From: Epiperipatus broadwayi
Lineage: Eukaryota; Onychophora; Udeonychophora; Euonychophora; Peripatidae
Direction of reading: 5' to 3'
Assembly: GCA_028023455.1 (NCBI GenBank)
Contig: JAQFVV010000354.1
Location: 310,001 to 374,000 of the forward strand
Length of the DNA: 64,000 bases
The translations under genes were made by a program, and so were the position numbers. This document shows, in pieces, positions 12,105 to 22,689 of this stretch. A model generated the notes under the pieces. That model did not search any database, was not told the DNA's origin, and worked only from the letters and a program-made list of their open reading frames with translations. How positions within the stretch are numbered: the stretch's first letter is position 1; each line of letters starts with the position of its first letter.

Positions 12105-12245
12105 ATAAATTATAACTTTTGGACTGTACCGTGTATTATTTTCCATGCTAGTCTGTCGAAATATGGGTGGCGGATGCTAGTCCGTCGAAATATCGATGTT
12201 TAATGGAAAATAATACACGGTACAGCCCAAAAAGTTATAATTTAT
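12105..12245. repeat. Foldback element (MITE-like)
   Basis: Left arm 12105-12146 and right arm 12203-12245 are inverted copies of about 43 bp with few mismatches. They share ATAAATTATAACTTTT and the GTACCGTGTATTATTTTCCAT segment. The loop contains an 18-bp direct repeat, GCTAGTCTGTCGAAATAT and GCTAGTCCGTCGAAATAT. It lies about 150 bp past the 3' end of the first CAP gene and could contribute to its transcript end. Confidence 0.7.
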
Positions 12246-12400
12246 ATATATATATATAACATAAATGTGCGACATATTTGTTTGCAAAATAAAAAGTACT
12301 ATCTAATCATAATTTATTACGATATGTGTATTGATTATTTAATTAACTACAAGTATTTTAGAATGTATCTGAATACTATAAGATATTTTATTTATATAAT

Positions 12401-13459
12401 TCAGCTTACTAGTTTTTGCAAAATAAAATTCATATTTATTGTTATAAATAATAAATATGCAAATTGTTGGGAAATTTTCAAAGGACAGAAACTTATTTGT
12501 TGTTGAATTTCAAGAGTTGTCGTAATTATAGTTTTGTTAATGGACATAAATGCCTCGCAAGATTCTACATTTTCAGTTTCATAAAGACATTTTCTTGGCA
12601 GACATTCACAAGTTGTAGAATCGATTATTTCGCGTGTTGAACATAACTTACCTCCACAAACTACATTTGTACTGGTTCCAGTGACGGTTTTACAAATACT
12701 ACAGGTGCTTCGACAGTATTTTCCAAATTCGTCACAAAAGGCAGAATTTGATGAGCAATTATTAAATTTATCTTCACATTTCAAAGAACAATCTCCTCCA
12801 TCCCACCCATCGGGGCATGTGCAACTACAAATATTTTTATTAAACTTTCCACCACTTTGACATTTTAATTTACATGTGCAAGCAGTAGGGTTAGGACAAA
12901 TAGTCGTGCAAAGGTTATTTGCGCACTGTCTTTCTATATAATTGCATAAAGAACAACTTTGTCCATCTATGTAGGGGGGTTCTCCAAGTTTGTTAGCCTT
13001 TTTGTTATATATACACAAAATGGAGGTTTGTGATTTTTCAGAACAAATTTCTACTTTACACCCCATAGTTCCAATATTGTCTGAAACTACTTGTAAGTAA
13101 TTATTGCAATTATTCAATTTACATTTATCAGAGAAATAATCATAGTATTTTTGTTCTCGCAAAATCTTTTTTTTCCAACGTTTTATATTCACATTATGAT
13201 AATCTTCTTTTAAAACCACTAAACTAAAACCATATTCGTTGTAGGCTGTAAAATAACAATTGCTCATAAGATTTTCGACTGCAGTTTGAAGACTTGTTGA
13301 CATAGTTAATGCTTTCAATTTTCCACCAGGGGGATATACATTCGCTCTAATTACGTTATGCGCTTCTATAAATTCAACGTATGTGATTAGTAAATTAGTA
13401 CTAGGTTTAATTAGTATTATCAAAATTATCTCGGCAATAATGTTCTTTGGAATTAACAT
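12401..13459 (-). CDS. Secreted/anchored CAP protein with EGF-like and ShKT-like modules (paralogue 1)
   Basis: An intact 352-residue, single-exon frame. A hydrophobic N-terminus (about residues 7-24) is a likely signal peptide. CAP domain at about 30-155: EAHNVIRANV carries the first tetrad His (H34), and W95 with E102 and YYDY match the third helix. The GEN Glu is missing, and the second His is replaced by Asn (CNNYLQ, N120). Then come the hinge PPYIDGQSCSLC (161-172), a Cys-rich stretch, an EGF-like module with CSCTCPDGWDGGDC (211-224), a six-Cys ShKT-like module (228-256), a further Cys cluster (268-301) and a hydrophobic end (332-347), perhaps a GPI or membrane anchor. CAP proteins are secreted modulators, lipid binders or venom-type proteins, and the role here is unknown. 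On the coding strand an AATAAA lies just past the stop. The lack of introns suggests a retrogene origin or a compact family. Confidence 0.85.
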   Translation of the reverse strand: MLIPKNIIAEIILIILIKPSTNLLITYVEFIEAHNVIRANVYPPGGKLKALTMSTSLQTAVENLMSNCYFTAYNEYGFSLVVLKEDYHNVNIKRWKKKILREQKYYDYFSDKCKLNNCNNYLQVVSDNIGTMGCKVEICSEKSQTSILCIYNKKANKLGEPPYIDGQSCSLCNYIERQCANNLCTTICPNPTACTCKLKCQSGGKFNKNICSCTCPDGWDGGDCSLKCEDKFNNCSSNSAFCDEFGKYCRSTCSICKTVTGTSTNVVCGGKLCSTREIIDSTTCECLPRKCLYETENVESCEAFMSINKTIITTTLEIQQQISFCPLKISQQFAYLLFITINMNFILQKLVS

Positions 13460-14219
13460 ATTTAAAATATTTTTGCGATCTATTTGATATATCTGACAAT
13501 TCCATTAATAAAAGCCTCGTGAAATGTTTCTTTGTGTTACTTAAGCACGTCATGAACTCATATCACGTGACATTCATTTGAAAAATTTCCTATATAAAAT
13601 CAAAATACAAATAAATATTAGATACAAAAATGAAAATAATCGTGATTAATAATACTTTATTTTTATTTACAGCTATTACATTTTTTTTATTCAATCTAAA
13701 TATAAATAACGGTAAAACTTAAGAAAATAGCTTGCAAATCGTATATATTTTGCATTCACAAATATATCCAGAATGAATACCGAATAAAGATTTGTAAATC
13801 TAATAAGACAGTTATTTAGATTCATTTAATTTTAACTTCAAGATAAATTAAAATATTAAGTTATTTTACCGTAAATAGAAATTAAAAGTTGTTTATGAGT
13901 ATATTATGACAAATAAGATTAATTTGGGTATTTAAAGGACTATCCTCAGACGATTTTTATAGAAACAAACTTGGATTCCTGGTAAAAAAGAGAAGAAAAA
14001 GACAAATTAGAAAAGAAAGGAGAGACTGTTGCATTAATAACTGGAGTTTCTTCAAGAAGATCGAAGAGACAAGTTTAATTAGACTAATTTCACCAGGAAT
14101 AAAGGCTTATTACTAGAAATACCAGCTCTATAATATAAAATTGGATTTAGGATTTAATCATGTTGTCTTGAGCTTTAATTTTTATGCACTACTTTGAACA
14201 AAATTTGCTACTTTTTTGT
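13460..14219. other. Upstream region of CAP gene 1, otherwise featureless
   Basis: On the minus strand a TATATAGG-like motif lies at about 13591-13598 and the palindromic E-box TCACGTGA at 13563-13570, upstream of the CAP start. The 5' UTR and promoter are not determined. No other gene is seen. Confidence 0.4.
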
Positions 14220-14300
14220 AATTAAAGGAGATTTGAACACCTGACTTTCAAACTTCCTTCACAATATACACTATACTTGTATTCAGATGTGCAGCATAAT
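14220..14300 (-). mobile_element. SINE-like B-box fragment
   Basis: On the minus strand GAAAGTCAGGTGTTCAAATC matches the B-box part of the other copies (9709-9795, 11387-11455, 27552-27620). The upstream half is strongly diverged. Confidence 0.35.
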
Positions 14301-14599
14301 AGGCATAAAAGTAAATTAGTGTTGAATTATCAGCATGTATTTGACTATTTGCAGTAAATTGCTATTCACTATTTATAATATGCAATGAAATATATATCTT
14401 TATATCTATTTGTATGTTTGGTTCCCATTTTGGAACTGCATAAGTACATATAGTAGCCACTTATAAATGAGTATGACCATTTCAAACTTAAAAAAAGTAA
14501 AGAAAAAAACCTTTAGAAATGAGATTTGCATTGGATATAAAAACCAATTTGTGAAACACAAATACATGCAGATATATTTTTCTGTTTATTTGATAATTT

Positions 14600-15060
14600 G
14601 CAATACTGTCTTTTAAATACTTTAGTAAAAAAACTTTTCTTTCCGAAATACCTCAACACATATATCTAATGTACTTTATTTTTTGCCATATTTTCCCATC
14701 AAGAAGCAATATTGTACTTATTTAGAATGTCTTTAAAATTATCGCATAACATATGGAGTTTACCCCTTCCATGAAAAGCATGCTCTAAATTTACATAAAA
14801 CACCCTTTTCAGGATTCTTCATTTATTTATTTGTTTTACAGATCCAATCCAAAGAAGGCAGAATTTTACAATAGTATACTTTGAGATATCATATCTGTCA
14901 AATTGAAAAATATATTGATTGGCTTTATGAATTATTATGACAATAATTATTTTTGAAAGAGAACAATTACAAAAGTATAGCAAATTATTATTATTGTTGC
15001 ATTCTTTCACAAAATCAATTTCACTATACTTTATTTTCATTTCCAAAACTAAGCAAGATC
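14600..15060 (-). pseudogene. Non-LTR retrotransposon C-terminal relic
   Basis: One minus-strand frame, with two stops, contains CLLWIGSVKQINK, then RILKRVFYVNLEHAFHGRGK, then the CDNFKDILNKYNIAS segment. This is the W.GHV..M....LPK..LYGEL..G.R..G...RFKD pattern found after the reverse transcriptase in many LINE polyproteins. The corresponding tail also occurs at 28.7-29.1 kb in the same orientation, which shows a shared element family. The ends are not defined. Confidence 0.65.
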
Positions 15061-15609
15061 TCTCCATCACTTCCTGATTCACTATGTAAATAAAAATTAT
15101 AAGAAGTTCCAGGGACCAGATATGCCAGACCTGAAATCTATATCAGACCCTTATATTGCAGAATCTGACACTGTCTACTACATTGAATGATCAACCTAAC
15201 TAATTAATTTTTATGCAACATTATTATTTATGATCTCTAAGTACACAAATATTCTGGCATAAAGATAAAATTTTTCATTTTTTTCCGAATTTAGAAAAGT
15301 CATTTTCTTGCCATAAGGTAAATAAAGAAGATGCTATAAAATAGCTTTCTAATTTTGTGTACAATGGGAGTATATTCAAGATAGTTTTCAATATTTGTAC
15401 ATTTTTGAAATTAAAAACAAATTTCTCTACCTAGCTCCACAATACAATTTTTTTTTAAGCATCAGTACTGCGATTAAAGAATGTAATTATATCCTAGATA
15501 TATAACTTGTGGTTGCTTTATCTTGTTCCCACATGTTTACAACATCTTTATTTGTATATTTCAAATGTGTGTTGTGGAAGCTTTATGTATAATATATATA
15601 TATATATAT
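15061..15609. other. AT-rich non-coding stretch with TA run
   Basis: No coding signal. It ends in a (TA)n run that is the insertion target of the adjacent LTR element. Confidence 0.5.
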
Positions 15610-17305
15610 TGTGCCAAGGCCAATTTGGCACATGTATATAAAATAATTTTGTCTAAAAAAATTATTAAAATAAAATAAATCTTCCGTAAAAGAGTTGAAA
15701 TAAAAGTTGAAAAATAATTGATTAAAAGTGGGAAGGGGTTTTTATTAAAGTTAAACTAAATGTTTTATAAAAAGAAAGTAAAGAGTTTATTATTATTAGT
15801 TGAAATACAATTTAAAAGGTTTAAAAAATATATATAAATCTCTTCATTTATATTAAAGAAGAAAAATAATCTTAAAACTATTTTTGATTTTAGAATAGTA
15901 AAATATATATGTGCGTGCGAATGTAAATAAATGTAAACTGTTAATAAGAGATATAATAAATGTGTGTTAAAATCGTATTGAAAAACATATGAAAATAAAT
16001 ATTGAAATGAAATATATTTAAAAACACAGCGGTAGGCTACTAATTAAAGATATAAAAACAATACATTTATGAAAGCTACTACTAATTAAACAATCGTCAA
16101 AAACACATTGTCATAGGATTAATTACCAATGGAATTTGACAACAGATATTTTCTGGAGGATATTACATGGACAACATGTCGCAGGTATAAATAGACTTTT
16201 TTTTTTATCGGACAGTTAATTGAGAGGAATTTTTTCAGTCTAGTTGGCAGTGACAGTCTTGTTCCAGTTCAGACAACAGTGCAATTTCTATTATGTATAC
16301 AGAAACAAAAATGCATTGTTGAGCAGCTTTTGGAAATATATGCTCGTGCTTCAGCCTTTTTAGTCCAACAAGATCATCAAAACCTGCCTGTGAAATAATG
16401 TCTGCATAACAACTCAGAAATCCTCCGTCAAATGTTCAACTGTCTTCAAGAATAAAGCAAATGGATTCGCACAAAATCTCTTCAAGAAACGTCCAAAATC
16501 TAACCGGTTAGATATAATCCATCAGAAGCAGCAGAAGCGGCCAACAACAAGCAATATTCACATTCCAAAAATCCTAGGTAAACATTTATTATCATTTATA
16601 CGTAGTAGCCACCGCTGTAATTCGTCAATCCTACCAAGTAAAGTAATTTGAACTCTTAAGCATGCATAAAATGAACTATTGATGTGCGTGTGTGAGAATG
16701 TGAGATAATTTAATGATGTCACCTATTATTTATGCTTTTCACCAGATATATGTTATAACGTGTTACTTTAAAAAAATGTGCGTGTGTTAAATTAGATTTA
16801 TAAAGATGTTTAAATTTAGTCAATTAATGTTGGGTAATAAATTATCTTTAAACTTAATTAATGTTAATTAAAATAAAATGTCTTCAAACTTAAACTTTAT
16901 TTGTCGGTCAATTCTTTTTACCAACCTTTTTATTAATTCTTTCCACCACTAATTTTGTATAATTTTGTTATTGAATTAAAATTAGACTGAGCTAGTTTTA
17001 GGGAATGTTTCGAGCACTGGATTATGAGCCTACTGCCTGAATATGTTAGTCCTTAGACTAGCTGGCGCCCTGGGGTTTACTCCAAAATAAATAAAGTATT
17101 TGGATATTAGGGGTTTGAATCTAGCAGCCAAGGTGGGCCATTGTTGATAGTTAGTCTATCAATAAGATCTCCCATTTTTTCTCGAATGTGCCAGTTCATT
17201 CACGTAACATTTATAAGATTATAAATGTATTATGAAGAAGTTTGAAACCAGCCAAAACTTATATATACATATAAGTAAGTGGTTTCAGCGGTTCGACCCG
17301 GTACA
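15610..17305 (+). repeat. 5' LTR
   Basis: Starts TGTGCC after the TA run and ends CCCGGTACA. It contains a TATA box at 16186-16193, AATAAA-type signals, a strong splice-donor-like TCCTAG/GTAAAC near 16585, and a TGGCGCCC string near 17063 that also occurs in the probable solo LTR at 50-52 kb. Confidence 0.85.
16186..16193 (+). promoter_or_regulatory. TATA box of the 5' LTR
   Basis: TATAAATA within GCAGGTATAAATAG. The same site in the 3' LTR reads TACAAATA (21010-21017), so the 3' copy has lost it. An initiator-like TCAGTCTAG follows about 50 bp downstream. Confidence 0.55.
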
Positions 17306-17742
17306 TAAATGGCTTTCCCAATGTTTAGGGCTGGACCTAAGAAACAATAGTAAATAAATACTTTGTTTCTTGTTTAAAAAAAATTTTCTGTACAAAAGCT
17401 AAATTACGTATGTTAAAGCGTTTAAATTTTTTTTTTTAAAAAGAATGGTCCGAAAACTTTGTTTCTTTAAATGAAAAGAGATTTACGCTATTTACATTAT
17501 CTAAAATAAATCATTATGTTAAATCAGAGACAGTTGGATGTTTGGGCAGAGTTAAAGCATTAAGATCGGGTGGAGAAAAATGGACAAAGGAGGGGCGGAG
17601 TCAGCATGTATTTCCAATTTAGTAAGAAATAAATAAAATAGAAATTAGTAAACTTATGAGCATGAATAAAATATTAAAAAAAAATAATATAAAAAAGTAA
17701 AGTGTTTAAAATTATAAATTATAAAAAAAAAATAAAGCCAAA

Positions 17743-18405
17743 ATGGAGACTCAAGGTAAAAATATAGAAAATAGCTGCAACAAGGAAAAAAGAGAAATCA
17801 TAGCTTTACTAACCAGCATGTTTGAAAAACAAAAAGAAACAGCCGAAGAATATAAAAAAATAGCCAAAGAGCTTAAAAACCAAAATAATGAAATGAAGAG
17901 TAAATTGGAAGGGCAAGCTGAAATGCTTGAAAAGTTAAAGGACCAGATCGAAATGGGCTAGAATAAAAGAAAAGAAGAAATTAGGGAAGAAATAGAAGAG
18001 ATTAAAACACAAGTAGAAAATCAAATAGAGACTGCTTACCAAGTAATAGAAAAAAATAAGATAGAAGATAGAAAAATAATTGAAGAGACAAAAGTTGAAG
18101 TTACAAATTTAACTGTAAAAGTAAATCAGATAAATCATAGTCAAAATAGCCCACAAACTGAAATAAAAAAGCCAGACCAGCTGAGTGCGAACATGCACAT
18201 TACAAATAATTCCATGAGTCATCCTCAGAAACACATTTATAAAACAATTCAGATGATTTACAAAAGCTCATATAGTATAATCCCTCAAACTGACTTCAAT
18301 GTCTTTGTGATAGCCAAAGGAAATATAGAAAAAGGAACATGTAACGCTAGGTCACTAAAGTTATTTGGAGGGCTGAATAATAAAGAACCACCAGACAAAA
18401 ATTAA
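17743..18405 (+). pseudogene. Gag-like coiled-coil frame with one in-frame TAG
   Basis: The frame opens with ATG in a good context (AAAATGG) and stays open for 220 codons apart from a single TAG at 17959-17961. Residues about 10-140 are rich in Lys, Glu and Gln in heptad-like spacing (for example KQKETAEEYKKIAKELKNQN), a coiled coil of the kind found at the N-terminus of some Ty3/gypsy Gag proteins. No zinc knuckle follows. The rest (from MHITNNSMSHPQKH) is unrecognised. The lone stop may be a decay mutation or, less likely, a readthrough point. Confidence 0.6.
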
Positions 18406-18605
18406 AAATATGTAATCTGACGGATTCACTGGCTTGACCTAATTTATAACGACCATGGACTCGGAATAATGGAAAATGTTTAACAAAGTTTAAGGAAATA
18501 AATGTAAAAATGAGTATCAAGATAGTTTGAATAATTAAAAATAATTAAAGTTAGTCTTAGTAAAATTAAATAACGATCTTAGAGTTTAAAATGTCAAAGC
18601 ATCTA

Positions 18606-18962
18606 TAAAACAATTTATGTCAAAACCCTCGATTATGTCTTATCGATTGTATTGATAGCCCAGCTCATAAGTCTAGAACATAGCGGAGCATGACACAAAC
18701 AAAATGAATGTGTAAATCAAAACAGACAAGCAAAATGAAAATGTTTTTTTTTTTTAAAAAAAAAAAAGGAGAGTAAAAATAATAAAACAATTTAGATCAA
18801 AACCCTCGATTATGTCTTATTGATTATATTAATATCCCAGCTCATAAGTCTAGAACATAGCGGAGCATGATGCAAACAAAATAAATGTGTAAAATCAAAA
18901 TAGACAAGCAAAATGAAAATGTTTTTTTTTTTAAAAAAAAAAAAAAGGAGAGTAAAAATAAC
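18606..18962 (+). repeat. 177-bp tandem duplication inside the LTR element
   Basis: Two adjacent units (18606-18782 and 18783-18962) begin TAAAACAATTTA, share CCCTCGATTATGTCTTAT and CTCATAAGTCTAGAACATAG, and end in a T-run/A-run hairpin plus GGAGAGTAAAAATA. They differ at about ten bases. The poly-T/poly-A inverted run in each unit could form a hairpin. Confidence 0.8.
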
Positions 18963-19887
18963 GCTTTAAAAACAAAAATGAAATAAATAAGTGTATAATG
19001 AAAATATTAATGAAAGTAAAACATTATCAAATAAAATAAAAAAGTGTGTTAAATTAGGATTGAGGTATGTGCGAGTATTTGGGCAAAGAAATTAAAAGTT
19101 GGTTTAAATCAGCACAAAATCTATCTGTGTGTTTGAATTGCCTACTTCTCTTAACATTACATTTATTACCTAATGATGAAATTAAAAACTAAAAATGCAC
19201 TCTAGAAAAATAAGATTAGGAAGTGGTCAATACTTAGGAAAAGTGATCAATGCACATATTAATTAAGAAAAATGTTTGTAAATAAATAAGTAGGTCAAAT
19301 AGTCAAAATAAAATCGATAAAATCAAGTTAAATAAATAAGCGTAAATATATATGTAGACAAATAATAATAAAAAGTGACTCGTGATAAACTAATAATTTT
19401 TTTTTTTTTTGGAATACACGCACGGTAATAAAAGGAAGTAAATAAATGATTTAAAGTCAAGTCAATATATATATATACCAGTGTAATAATGAATCGTAGT
19501 AAAGTAAGTTGTTTTTTAATATATGCAAGTTAGATAAAAAGGTTGAATAAGAGTTTATAATAATATTGTGAAATTAGATTAATACAAATGTTAGAATAAT
19601 GTTCATATGAATTTTAAAAAAAATAATGTAAGATTAATAATAAAAGTATAAAGTCAATCTAAGGTATGCACACATACACTGGTAATATTCGGTAAATACG
19701 ATACCTCATGATGCGTATCTTAAATGTATTTATCCAGATATCCTTTTAGGTTATTTTCTTGGCACTGCTGCACCTCATGATGCATGCAAGAAGGGATTTA
19801 TTTATTATAGATTCCCTGTAAGCAAGTCCAGTAATAACTCGATATTTAGAATATTAGTAGGTGTAGAATTGTGCTGCACGTATACAC

Positions 19888-20232
19888 ATGTGTAGGAATT
19901 TATATAGAGCAAAAGGGAATGAGGATAGTATAGAAATAAGTTTAGTTAAAGATACGTTTAAAGCTGGCGACTGGATAAATTTTAGTACCCATAATGGACT
20001 TGTCAGGCATCATTCCTCTTTCCACAGCGTAAATCAAAAATGGACAGTTGAAAATTCCTGCCATTTCACAGTGACCTTTTCTTTTTCTAAGTCCTATCAA
20101 AAGAATCAGCAAATGAAGTTTCAATTTTATACACATGTAAGTCGGTGTAAGTCAGTGAATCTGCTTCTGCGTTGTTTCCCAAAAGATCCCTGTGCCTCAA
20201 AATTGGTTTGTCCTGGTGGTCATTATCCATGA
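19888..20232 (+). CDS. Hypothetical 114-residue frame in LTR element
   Basis: An ATG-started open frame near the 3' end of the internal region. It encodes SLVKDTFKAGDWINFSTHNG, a Phe/Ser-rich middle and a Cys-containing end (CKSVNLLLRCFPKDPC). It is not recognisable as pol. The position just before the 3' LTR is where some LTR elements carry env or accessory frames, but it has no clear signal peptide or membrane segment. It could also be a chance frame or a captured fragment. Confidence 0.3.
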   Translation: MCRNLYRAKGNEDSIEISLVKDTFKAGDWINFSTHNGLVRHHSSFHSVNQKWTVENSCHFTVTFSFSKSYQKNQQMKFQFYTHVSRCKSVNLLLRCFPKDPCASKLVCPGGHYP

Positions 20233-20420
20233 TTTAGATCATTGTGAGCAATGTATTCGGCATAGATAGAAGGAAAGGATAGTCAAAACAGATTGCCCTT
20301 TGTATGTTTAGTAAAAGATATTAAAAAGCTAAATTAGAAAAATAATAAATTAATAAATCTTTAGAGTCAAGAATTAAAATTGCAAGAGATAAAATGGTCA
20401 AAAATGACGCATTTTACTCT

Positions 20421-20439
20421 AAAATGGAGGGGGGTGTAA
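20421..20439 (+). other. Polypurine tract
   Basis: AAAATGGAGGGGGGTG immediately before the 3' LTR marks the plus-strand priming site and fixes the element's orientation as plus. Confidence 0.75.
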
Positions 20440-22129
20440 TGTGCCAAGGCCAATTTGGCACATGTATATAAAATAATTTTCTCTAAAAAAATTATTAAAA
20501 TAAAATAAATCTTCCGTAAAAGAGTTGAAATAAAAGTTGAAAAATAATTGATTAAAAGTGGAAGGGTTTTTTATTAAAGTTAAACTAAATGTTTTATAAA
20601 AAGGAAGTAAAGAGTTTATTATTATTAGTTGAAATACAATATAAAAGGTTTAAAAAATATATAAATCTCTTCATTTAAATTAAAGAAGAAAAATAATCTT
20701 AAGACTATTTTTGATTTTAGAATAGTAAAATATATATGTGCATGCGAATGTAAATAAATGTAAGCTGTTAATAAGAGATATAATAAATGCATGTTAAAAT
20801 CGTATTGAAAAACACATGAAAATAAATATTGAAATGAAATATATTTAAAAACACAGCAGTGGGCTACTAATTAAAAATATAAAAACAATACGTTTATAAA
20901 AGCTACTACTAATTAAACAATCATCAAAAACACATCATAGGATTAATTACCAATGGAATTCGACAACAGATACTTGCCGGAGGATATTACATGGACAACA
21001 CGTCGCAGGTACAAATAGACTTTTTTTATTGGACAATTAATTGAGAGAGTTTTTTTTAGTCTAGTTGGCAGTGACAGTCTTGTTCCAGTTCAGACAACAG
21101 TGCAATTTCTATTATGTATACAGAAACAAAAATGCATTGTTGAGCAGCTTTTGGAAATATATGCTTGTGCTTCAGCCTTTTTAGTCCAACAAGATCATCA
21201 AAACCTGCCTGTGAAATAATGTCTGCATAACAACTTAGAAATCCTTCGTCAAACGTTCACTGTCTTCAAGAATAAAGCAAATGGATTCACACAAAATCTC
21301 TTCAAGAAACGTCCAAAATCTAACTGGTTAGATATAATCTACCAGAAGCAGCAGAAGCAGCCAAAAACAAGCAATATTCACATTCCAAAAATCCTAGGTA
21401 AACATTTATTTATTATAATTTATACGTAGTAGCCACCACTGTAATTCGTCAATCCTACCGAGTAAAGTAATTTGAACTCTTAAGCATGCATAAAATGAAC
21501 TATTGATGTGCGTGTGTGAGAATGTGAGATAATTTAACAATGTCATCTATTATTTATGCTTTTCACCAGATATATGTTATAATGTGTTACTTTAAAAAAA
21601 TGTGCATGTGTTAAATTAGATTTATAAAGATGTTTAAATTTAGTCAATCAATGTTGAGTAATAAATTATCTTTAAACTTAATTAATTTTAATTAAAATAA
21701 AATGTCTTCAAACTTAAACTTTATTTGTCAGTCAATTCTTTTTACCAACCTTTTTATTAATTCTTTCCACCACTAATTTTGTATAATTTTGTTATTGAAT
21801 TAAAATTAGACTGAGCTAGTTTTAGGGAATGTTTTGGGTGCTGGATTATGAGCCTACTGCCCGAATACGTTAGTCCTTGGACTAGCTGGTGCCCCGGGGT
21901 TTACTCCGAAACAAATAAAGTATGTGGATAGTAGGGGTTTGAATGTAGCAGCCAAGGTGGGCCATTGTTGATAGTTAGTCTATCAATAAGATCTCCCATT
22001 TTTGTTCGAATGTGCCGGTTCGTTCACGTAACATTTATAAGATTATAAATGTATTATGAAGGAGTTTGAAACCGGCCAAAACTTATATATATGTATAAGT
22101 AAGTGGTTTCAGTGGTTTGACCCAGTACA
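20440..22129 (+). repeat. 3' LTR
   Basis: A direct copy of 15610-17305, 1,690 bp, with dispersed substitutions and short indels. The TATA box is altered to TACAAATA. The splice-donor-like TCCTAG/GTAAAC is conserved. Confidence 0.85.
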
Positions 22130-22149
22130 ATATATATATATATGGTGAA

Positions 22150-22400
22150 ACTGAAGGGTTTTCAGACACATAAAGCTATTTAAGATAGCTGAATTTAAAG
22201 ACATTTACATGTTTGAAAATTTCAGATTTCCTACTTAATAGTTAGTATTAGATAAGTGCTGGCTTGGAGTTGAGCATTTTACATCTAGTATCTGAATGTC
22301 CTAGTGCTTTAAGTGAGCCAGAAGCTCGAATACAGTCTGAGAATAGGAATTATTCTAGATAGAGATTATGAATTCTTTCTCTTGGGGAACTTATCAATAA
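22150..22400 (+). repeat. Dispersed repeat, also at 62.7 kb
   Basis: Blocks such as GAAAATTTCAGATTTCCTAC, ACATCTAGTATCTGAATGTC and CCTAGTGC recur in the same order at 62670-62850. The two are diverged (about two-thirds identical by eye). The origin is unknown. Confidence 0.5.
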
Positions 22401-22469
22401 AAACTAGTTAGAGCTACTGGTATGCTCTCTATATATTGCAACCAAAAGGTTAGTCATCAGTAAATTGGC

Positions 22470-22560
22470 TCATGTTGGGATGACAGGGTTGTTTTCTATT
22501 CCCTAGTGATAGCCGTAAGATGGCGTTGATGCTAACCAGAAAACATATACATATAATGAT
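22470..22560 (+). repeat. Short repeat, inverted partner at 24.1-24.4 kb
   Basis: GTTGTTTTCTATTCCCTAGT and the GATAGCCGTAAGATGGC segment match the minus strand of 24270-24370. The shared centre AGCC....GRTGGCRTT also appears in the 58-61 kb repeats. Confidence 0.45.
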
Positions 22561-22689
22561 TCCGGGCCTGTGATTGATTTTATATAAAAATATCTGATTT
22601 AGATTTCTAATAAAATATTCTAGTAACTAATACTATATGATGTTAGTCTTTCATTTTTGTAAATGTTTATTAATCTTATATTGTTTTTT

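Larger units (their letters stand above)
15610..22129 (+). mobile_element. LTR retrotransposon with giant LTRs, no pol (LARD-like)
   Basis: Two direct repeats of about 1.69 kb (15610-17305 and 20440-22129) begin TGTGCCAAGG and end GTACA. They enclose only 3.1 kb. A polypurine tract (ATGGAGGGGGGTG) abuts the 3' LTR three bases before its TG. The element sits inside a (TA)n run, so the duplication (ATAT) is uninformative. The internal part holds a gag-like coiled-coil frame and an unknown 114-codon frame. I see no protease, reverse transcriptase, RNase H or integrase. The LTR copies differ at scattered positions (by eye roughly 5 percent). It would depend on another element's enzymes. Confidence 0.85.

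Noticed and set aside
12267-12506. 79-codon plus-strand frame overlapping the end of CAP gene 1
   Set aside because: No motif, low-complexity composition, antisense to the gene end.
19942-20136. 64-codon minus-strand frame in the LTR element
   Set aside because: It lies opposite the longer plus-strand frame and has no motif.
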